A DNA stretch of 18,923 nucleotides from Coriobacteriaceae bacterium. GTDB lineage: Bacteria > Actinomycetota > Coriobacteriia > Anaerosomatales > SLCP01. This document shows positions 14,549-18,923 of the stretch, one piece after another. A program made the translations under genes and the position numbers. The stretch is taken from assembly GCA_003563465.1 (NCBI GenBank), contig PWVH01000007.1, positions 1 through 18,923 on the forward strand, written 5' to 3'. The notes under the pieces were generated by a model that saw only the letters and a list, made by a program, of their open reading frames with translations, was not told the origin of the DNA and ran no database searches. Within the stretch, counting starts at the first letter, position 1. The number at the start of each line of letters is the position of its first letter.

Positions 14549-15643
14549 CTAGCTCTCGAGCCTGGGTGCAGGAGGCGGCATCACAGGCTCGTTAGGCGCG
14601 ATCACCGGCTCCGGCATCATGCCTTCTACCCCGAGGACCTCCCGCAGCCGAGTGATGCGACGATACTCCGGATCGTTCTCGTCGTCGGTCGAAGATTCCC
14701 CAGTCCAGCAGTAGAAGAGCTGTGTGAACCCAGGACCTGCGGTAGGAACGTAGTTGTTGAAGCGGACGCACTTCTCCAGCACCGCAAGCATCGACCGCGG
14801 ATCTTTGAGAAGCAGCATCCCCTCGGCATCGGCCACCTCGGCATGCCGCAGCTGTGAGCGCCGGTGACCGAAGACGATGAACTCGCTGACGATGATGAAA
14901 GCCACCAGCATGGGCACCAGCCACATCAGACCGGCCAACACGTCTGCCTTTCGAGCTATCGTGTACTCGCGTCCGGTGCGCGGGTCGATCGTCGTGCGGC
15001 GTTCGACCCGCTTGCTGGGATCCTCGTCGGCTGCGATGCCCCGATCGCGCACGGTCCAAAGCGGCGCCATGATCGCAGTGACCCCAGTTGCCCAGATCGT
15101 ATCGCCTGCACGCAGCCGCGCCATGAGGTTTGCGAACACCGCCCTCTGTTCGTCGACGGTCAGCCTCTCGGTGAGTCCCCTCGTCACGCCCACAACCGGA
15201 CGGCGCCTTCCCTTGCCGAACACGAATGCATTCACGTTGCGCGTCTCTATGACGTAGAGAGCCGGCGCCACCTCGAACCCTGCCGCGATCGCCATGTCCT
15301 TGAGCGCATGCTTCGTTGGCAGCAACTCACCTCTCGGAACGATCACGGCCTCGAAGCGGCGTAGAAGCCAGCGTTCGCAGCGCGAAAGAGCGAAGGCTAC
15401 GTATGCGCCGGCCAAGACCGCCGTGACCGAGCACACGAGCGCAAACGCTGCGCCCAAGTTGCCCAGCAGCCACTCCCAGGCCTCCGGGTCCTGCGAGAAG
15501 ATCGCGAGCACTCCGACGCCCAATCCTAAAACGAGCGCGGAACCGGCGGCAGACGCCGCCAAGAAGAGCGCGATGAAGACCGCGAGCTCTATGCGGTTGC
15601 GGTCGACCCGATCCCAAAGCGGTTCGATGCGGTGCCGCCTCAC
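14549..15643 (-). CDS. HtpX/M48-like membrane protein lacking the zinc-binding motif (predicted pseudo-peptidase)
   Basis: A 364-aa protein with HtpX-like order. Two membrane segments lie near residues 19-49 and 62-86. Next come the APALYVIETRNVNAFVFGKG segment and PVVGVTRGLTERLTVDEQRAV (149-169), which leads in HtpX directly into the catalytic HExxH helix. Hydrophobic stretches follow near 182-196 and 236-258, then the ADAEGMLLLKDPRSMLAVLEK segment. Where HtpX has HELxH this protein reads NLMAR (172-176), so both histidines and the catalytic glutamate are gone. The usual third ligand, in the ExxAD motif, also appears replaced (AEVAD). It should therefore not be an active zinc protease, though the fold and membrane topology look kept. 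The GTG start has AAGGAG (15651-15656) at 7 nt. It lies 43 nt after hisE and may be cotranscribed with it. The C-terminus is acidic, then Pro-rich. Confidence 0.8.
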   Translation of the reverse strand: MRRHRIEPLWDRVDRNRIELAVFIALFLAASAAGSALVLGLGVGVLAIFSQDPEAWEWLLGNLGAAFALVCSVTAVLAGAYVAFALSRCERWLLRRFEAVIVPRGELLPTKHALKDMAIAAGFEVAPALYVIETRNVNAFVFGKGRRRPVVGVTRGLTERLTVDEQRAVFANLMARLRAGDTIWATGVTAIMAPLWTVRDRGIAADEDPSKRVERRTTIDPRTGREYTIARKADVLAGLMWLVPMLVAFIIVSEFIVFGHRRSQLRHAEVADAEGMLLLKDPRSMLAVLEKCVRFNNYVPTAGPGFTQLFYCWTGESSTDDENDPEYRRITRLREVLGVEGMMPEPVIAPNEPVMPPPAPRLES

Positions 15644-15686
15644 TTGAGCACTCCTTCTGGCTCCTGGCCCACCGCGACCCGCGTCA

Positions 15687-16028
15687 CTAACGTCGCCTTT
15701 CGGACAGCTCGGCAGCGAGATCGTCCAGAGTGAGTCCTTCGCGGACCATCACCACCAGAAGATGGTAGACGAGATCGGCGATTTCGTAGCGTATCCGGTC
15801 GACGTCGCTGTCCCTGGCCGCGATGATGACCTCGCCGGCTTCCTCGGCAATCTTCTTCAGAAGCTTGTCCTGCGGCCCGGAGAGGAGTGCCGTGGTGTAG
15901 GAGCCCTCGGGCAGCTCGGCCTTGCGCGACTCCAGCACCCCGAAGAGGTCTTCGAGCATCGGGCCGATTCTCGAGTCTTCGAAACCCGGACCTTCGTCTG
16001 CAACCAGATGCGACTCGCCGTCACTCAT
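15687..16028 (-). CDS. hisE: Phosphoribosyl-ATP pyrophosphatase
   Basis: Second step of histidine synthesis: removes pyrophosphate from phosphoribosyl-ATP to give phosphoribosyl-AMP. It is a 113-aa all-helical MazG-like protein. The metal-binding acidic helix is KKIAEEAGEVIIAARD, with a second acidic patch in RIRYEIADLVYHLLVVM. The frame is open further upstream, but the ATG at 16028 with GGAGG (16034-16038) at 5 nt gives the family-sized protein. It overlaps the end of hisI by 8 nt. In many bacteria HisI and HisE are one fused protein; here they are separate but tightly coupled, in I-E order. Confidence 0.94.
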   Translation of the reverse strand: MSDGESHLVADEGPGFEDSRIGPMLEDLFGVLESRKAELPEGSYTTALLSGPQDKLLKKIAEEAGEVIIAARDSDVDRIRYEIADLVYHLLVVMVREGLTLDDLAAELSERRR

Positions 16029-16431
16029 CAGGACCTCCGCCGCTCCCACCGCCGCTCGCACGGCCCGTCGCATCCTCGCTCGCAGCGTCCGCCACGACCG
16101 CACGGAAGAAGCACGACCGCTCGCCCGTGTGACAGGCGACGCCTGCCTGATCGACGATCACCAGCAACGCATCCGCGTCGCAGTCCGCGCGCACCTCGAT
16201 GACCTTCTGCGTGTTCCCGCTGGTCTCGCCCTTGCACCAATACTCCTCGCGCGAACGGCTCCAGAACCAGGTCCGGCCAGTCGAAAGCGTGCGGCTGACC
16301 GCTTCGGCATCCATCCATGCCAGCATGAGCACCTCGCCGGTGTCGTGCTGCTGGACGATCGCGGGAATCAGCCCGCGGCCGTCGAAGACCAGATCGCCCG
16401 AGCGAACGGCCGTGTTCGTGTCGTCTTTCAT
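16021..16431 (-). CDS. hisI: Phosphoribosyl-AMP cyclohydrolase
   Basis: Third step of histidine synthesis: opens the adenine ring of phosphoribosyl-AMP. It is 136 aa. Zinc ligands Cys84 (DCDAD), Cys100 (VACHTG) and Cys107 (RSCFF) match the family, as do VLMLAWMDAEAV and the WCKGETSGNTQ segment. The ATG at 16431 overlaps the hisF stop by 4 nt (ATGA) and has AAGGAG 8 nt before it; a GTG at 16440 lies right against that site and is unlikely. The C-terminal tail is Gly/Ser-rich (ASGGGSGGGPDE) and is probably disordered. The bases encoding it also supply the hisE ribosome binding site, which may explain its composition. Confidence 0.95.
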   Translation of the reverse strand: MKDDTNTAVRSGDLVFDGRGLIPAIVQQHDTGEVLMLAWMDAEAVSRTLSTGRTWFWSRSREEYWCKGETSGNTQKVIEVRADCDADALLVIVDQAGVACHTGERSCFFRAVVADAASEDATGRASGGGSGGGPDE

Positions 16432-17243
16432 CGGACCCACTCCTTCGTCACCGGGGAGCGCGCCTCCTCGGCCACCTCGACGAGCCTGACGGGTATATCG
16501 TGCGAGGCCATCCGCGCCTTGATATCGCGGACGCGGAACTTGCCGAAGTGAAGCGTGCTGGCGGCGAGCACGGCATCGGCGTCGGCTTCGATCACCACCT
16601 CGGCGAAGTGATCGAGCTCACCAGCGCCCCCGCTGGCGATGACCGGGATGGAGAGCTCGCGAGTGATGGCGCGTGTCAGCGGCAGGTCGAAGCCGTCGTT
16701 GGTGCCGTCGCGATCCATGCTCGTGAGCAGGATCTCCCCGGCGCCGTAGGCCTGCGCGCGCACGGCCCACTCCACCGCGTCCAGCCCGGTGTTCACGCGT
16801 CCTCCGTTTATGAAGACCTCCCATCGCTCAACTTCGCCCGCTACACGGCGAGCGTCGATGGCTATCACGATGCACTGGGCACCGTAGATGCGGCTCGTAC
16901 GCGTGATCAGCTCCGGCTCGCGAACCGCTGCCGAGTTCAGAGAGACCTTGTCGCACCCTGCAGAGAGCATGGCGCGAATGTCCTCGGCAGAGCGCATGCC
17001 GCCACCGACCGTGTAAGGGATGAAGACCTCCTCGCTGGTGCGCGCAGCGACTTCCAGCATCGCGGGACGCTCTTCGTGAGAGGCGGTGATGTCGAGAAAG
17101 ACGAGCTCGTCGGCGCCCTCGCCGTCGTAGAAGGCGGCGAGTTCGACAGGGTCGCCGGTATCTACCAGGTCGACGAAGTTCACGCCTTTGACAACACGCC
17201 CGGCGTGGACGTCGAGACAGGGTATGACGCGCTTCATAAGCAT
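16428..17243 (-). CDS. hisF: Imidazole glycerol phosphate synthase subunit HisF (cyclase)
   Basis: Cyclase subunit: uses ammonia from HisH to turn PRFAR into imidazole glycerol phosphate plus AICAR. It is a 271-aa TIM barrel of half-barrel repeats. Catalytic residues fall at the canonical numbers, Asp11 (PCLDVHAGRVVKG) and Asp130 (VIAIDARR), which supports the ATG at 17243 as start rather than the ATG two codons later. TVGGGMRS, LLTSMDRDGTNDGFD and the phosphate-binding IASGGAGELDHF are also intact. AGGAGG lies about 11 nt before the start, in the end of hisA, which is 6 nt away. The gene product works with the HisH of the same operon. Confidence 0.97.
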   Translation of the reverse strand: MLMKRVIPCLDVHAGRVVKGVNFVDLVDTGDPVELAAFYDGEGADELVFLDITASHEERPAMLEVAARTSEEVFIPYTVGGGMRSAEDIRAMLSAGCDKVSLNSAAVREPELITRTSRIYGAQCIVIAIDARRVAGEVERWEVFINGGRVNTGLDAVEWAVRAQAYGAGEILLTSMDRDGTNDGFDLPLTRAITRELSIPVIASGGAGELDHFAEVVIEADADAVLAASTLHFGKFRVRDIKARMASHDIPVRLVEVAEEARSPVTKEWVR

Positions 17244-17249
17244 GCGCGC

Positions 17250-17978
17250 CTAGCCCTCCTCGCTGCGACCCGCTGCGATAGCCTCTTCTAAGGTGAAACG
17301 TCCCTCGTAAAGAGCAGTCCCCACTATCGCGCCCTCGATGCCGAGACCGATCGACGCAAGATTGCGAATCTCGGCAAGCGATGAGACCCCGCCCGATGCG
17401 ATGATGGGGATGTCGACCTGAGCCGCAAGAGCGCGGTAGGCTTCGATGTTCGCACCTTCTTGCATACCGTCGCGAGAGATGTCAGTGTACGCCACGCGCT
17501 GCACGCCGAGGAGCATAAGTTCGCGCACGAACTCGAGCACGCCGTGCTCGGTGCCTTCTCGCCACCCCTCGATGGCGATCTTTCCGTCGCGGGCATCGAT
17601 GCCGGCAACCACACCCGAGTGCTTCGCGCAAGCCTCGACCACGAACTCCGGCCGCTTGACCAGCGAGGTGCCGAGCACGCAGCGCTTCACTCCCGCCGCA
17701 AAAAGCGAGTCGAGAGTCGGTATCTCGCGAATACCCCCGCCGGTCTGTACCGGCACGTCGGTCGAGGCGACGATGCGACGTATCACGTCGATGTTGGCCG
17801 GTATGCCCTCGCGAGCTCCGTCGAGATCTACGACGTGCAGCCACTCGGCGCCGGCCTCCGACCAGATCCTCGCTTGATCGACGGGATCGTCGTTATACAC
17901 CGTCACGGCGTCGTAGTCTCCCTGGCGCAGGCGCACCGCCTTGCCGCCTAGGATGTCGATGGCTGGCAGGATCTGCAT
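17250..17978 (-). CDS. hisA: ProFAR isomerase (HisA)
   Basis: Fourth step of histidine synthesis: isomerises ProFAR to PRFAR, an Amadori rearrangement like that of TrpF. It is 242 aa from the ATG at 17978. This start places the catalytic base at the canonical Asp8 (ILPAIDI), and GGAGG (17988-17992) is 9 nt away, whereas a GTG at 17987 abuts that site. The general acid is Asp166 in AYTDISRDG. QTGGGIR, VAGIDARDGK and the phosphate-binding IASGGVSS are present. Many actinobacteria use a dual HisA/TrpF enzyme (PriA); since a separate trpF is present here, ordinary HisA is the simpler call. It lies 1 nt after hisH. Confidence 0.95.
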   Translation of the reverse strand: MQILPAIDILGGKAVRLRQGDYDAVTVYNDDPVDQARIWSEAGAEWLHVVDLDGAREGIPANIDVIRRIVASTDVPVQTGGGIREIPTLDSLFAAGVKRCVLGTSLVKRPEFVVEACAKHSGVVAGIDARDGKIAIEGWREGTEHGVLEFVRELMLLGVQRVAYTDISRDGMQEGANIEAYRALAAQVDIPIIASGGVSSLAEIRNLASIGLGIEGAIVGTALYEGRFTLEEAIAAGRSEEG

Positions 17979-17979
17979 T

Positions 17980-18606
17980 TCAGGCACCCTCCTCGACTAT
18001 CCGGCCGAAGTTGGCGAGAAGCCTCAATCCCGCCGCCGAGGATTTCTCCGGATGGAACTGTACCGCGAAGCAGTCTTGCTTCTGAACGGCCGCGGCGAAT
18101 GGCACGCCGTAGTCGGCCAGACCGATGATACAGGAAGGGTCTTGTGGCACGAGATGGTAGGAGTGCACGAAGTAGAAAGCGCTGCCCTCTTCGATGCCGT
18201 CGAAGAGCGGGCTCGAGACCGGGTAGGAGACCGTGTTCCACCCTATGTGCGGAACCTTCACCTCGCCGGGAAGGCGTTCGCAACGCCCCGGAACCACCCC
18301 GAGACCTTCCCACTCCCCGTCCTCCAAGCCCAAGCTGGCAAGCAGTTGCATGCCGAGGCAGATGCCGAGGAACGGAACGCCTGCCGAGAGGCGCTCGAGG
18401 ATCGTGTCCCAGAGTCCCGCTTCGCGCAGGTTGTGCGCCGCATCGCGGAATGCCCCGACGCCTGGAAGCATGATTCCGTCCGCGGCCGCGACCTGTCCCG
18501 CGTCGTCGCTGACCGTCACGCCTTCGACGCCGGCGTGTTCGAAACCCTTCTTGACGCTGCGAAGGTTTCCCATCTTGTAGTCGATCACGACTATGCGCGG
18601 ATTCAC
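17980..18606 (-). CDS. hisH: Imidazole glycerol phosphate synthase subunit HisH (glutamine amidotransferase)
   Basis: Class I glutamine amidotransferase that supplies ammonia to HisF. It is 208 aa. The nucleophile is Cys83 in GICLGMQLL, and His185/Glu187 complete the triad in FHPEKSS. The N-terminal IDYKMGNLRSVKKGFEHAG and the oxyanion-strand LPGVGAF are family hallmarks, as is VPHIGWN, which contacts HisF. The GTG start overlaps the hisB stop by 4 nt (GTGA) with only a weak AAAGG before it, so coupling to hisB translation is likely. The gene ends next to the hisA start. Confidence 0.97.
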   Translation of the reverse strand: MNPRIVVIDYKMGNLRSVKKGFEHAGVEGVTVSDDAGQVAAADGIMLPGVGAFRDAAHNLREAGLWDTILERLSAGVPFLGICLGMQLLASLGLEDGEWEGLGVVPGRCERLPGEVKVPHIGWNTVSYPVSSPLFDGIEEGSAFYFVHSYHLVPQDPSCIIGLADYGVPFAAAVQKQDCFAVQFHPEKSSAAGLRLLANFGRIVEEGA

Positions 18607-18923
18607 AGAACGCCTTTCGTCGACGGCACGCCGCCGATACGCGAATCGATCTGCGCCGCTTCGGCGAAAGCACGAGCGAAAGCCTTGAAAGCCGACTCGA
18701 CTATGTGGTGAGCGTTTTCTCCAGCTAGCTTGTGAAGATGCACGGTTATGCCCGCGCTGACCGACAGCGCCGACAAGAACTCCTTGGCAAGTGAGGTCTC
18801 GAAGGTTCCTATGAACTCGATGGGCAGCTGCACGTCGTAGGTAAGACCGCCTCGGCCGGAGATGTCTACCGCTGCAAGCACCAGCGCCTCATCCATGGGG
18901 ACGGCCGCAGAGCCGTATCTGCG
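18603..18923 (-). CDS. hisB: Imidazoleglycerol-phosphate dehydratase (partial, N-terminal half outside window)
   Basis: Dehydrates imidazole glycerol phosphate to imidazole acetol phosphate. Only the C-terminal 106 residues are inside the window, out of the roughly 195 usual for the family. The reading frame is open to the window edge. The visible part begins RRYGSAAVPMDEALV, so the ATG at 18896 is internal, not the start. Metal-binding residues are in AGENAHHIVESAFKAFARAF (HHxxE). DISGRG and the GTKGVL-like C-terminus (PSTKGVL) are also typical. It stands alone with no phosphatase domain visible at this end. It overlaps hisH by 4 nt and is the most upstream his gene seen; hisG, hisD and hisC would have to lie beyond the edge or elsewhere. 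Confidence 0.96.
   Translation of the reverse strand, partial: RRYGSAAVPMDEALVLAAVDISGRGGLTYDVQLPIEFIGTFETSLAKEFLSALSVSAGITVHLHKLAGENAHHIVESAFKAFARAFAEAAQIDSRIGGVPSTKGVL

Noticed and set aside
13497..14552. A 351-codon plus-strand open frame across the trpE start and leader
   Set aside because: It runs through trpE and straight across the T-box structure, has no family features, and its composition changes abruptly where trpE ends.
14549..15643. An active HtpX heat-shock protease
   Set aside because: The HExxH metal and catalytic residues are absent at the aligned position, and no other HExxH occurs in the protein.
17250..17978. HisA as a PriA-type dual HisA/TrpF enzyme
   Set aside because: A complete trpF with both catalytic residues is present in the same window, so the dual role is not needed.
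1..18923. CRISPR array, IS element, prophage, tRNA or rRNA genes
   Set aside because: No regularly spaced repeats, transposase or phage proteins, terminal inverted repeats or RNA gene signatures were found; the window is ordinary core metabolism apart from the points listed.

Overview
This window is a GC-rich bacterial chromosome segment in which every gene I can support lies on the minus strand, so transcription runs from high to low coordinates. The content is core metabolism: the end of a histidine operon, a complete tryptophan operon behind a T-box leader, NAD synthetase, a class I aldolase, two acetyl-CoA carboxylase subunits and a phosphofructokinase. The GC-rich codon use, many GTG starts, a tRNA-sensing T-box, separate accD and accA genes and a PPi-type phosphofructokinase signature together suggest a deep-branching Actinomycetota lineage such as Coriobacteriia. 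This is an inference from gene style, not a demonstrated placement. There are no rRNA or tRNA genes, IS elements, CRISPR arrays or phage genes.

Layout in transcription order. (1) 18923-15687: hisB (5' end outside the window), hisH, hisA, hisF, hisI, hisE. The first five junctions either overlap by 3-8 nt or nearly abut, so this is one operon for the late histidine pathway. (2) 15643-14549: an HtpX/M48-like membrane protein whose zinc-binding HExxH motif has been replaced, so it is a predicted pseudo-peptidase. (3) 14548-13995: about 550 nt without a gene, holding a candidate promoter, a full T-box riboswitch with a UGG (Trp) specifier, its terminator and the trpE ribosome binding site. (4) 13994-5848: trpE, trpGD (fused), trpC, trpB2, trpF, trpB, trpA, which is everything needed to go from chorismate to tryptophan, with two different TrpB-type enzymes. 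(5) 5847-5629: a spacer with a two-part hairpin. (6) 5628-3555: nadE and a GNAT acetyltransferase. (7) 3420-2482: FbaB/DhnA-type class I aldolase. (8) 2408-556: accD-accA with a 4-nt overlap, followed 47 nt later by a phosphofructokinase that runs off the low end of the window.

How they work together: the trp genes are predicted to be switched on when uncharged tRNA-Trp binds the T-box and stops the terminator from forming. The tRNA is read at the UGG specifier, and its acceptor end is read at the UGGC bulge, which matches a G discriminator base. The his and trp operons are adjacent and both draw on phosphoribosyl pyrophosphate, but only trp shows a visible switch here. The aldolase and the phosphofructokinase serve the same part of glycolysis/gluconeogenesis, and AccAD start fatty acid synthesis. 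The least ordinary items are the M48 pseudo-peptidase between the his and trp operons, the paired trpB2/trpB genes in one operon, and the hairpin downstream of trpA that carries a perfect Shine-Dalgarno-like loop on the opposite strand.
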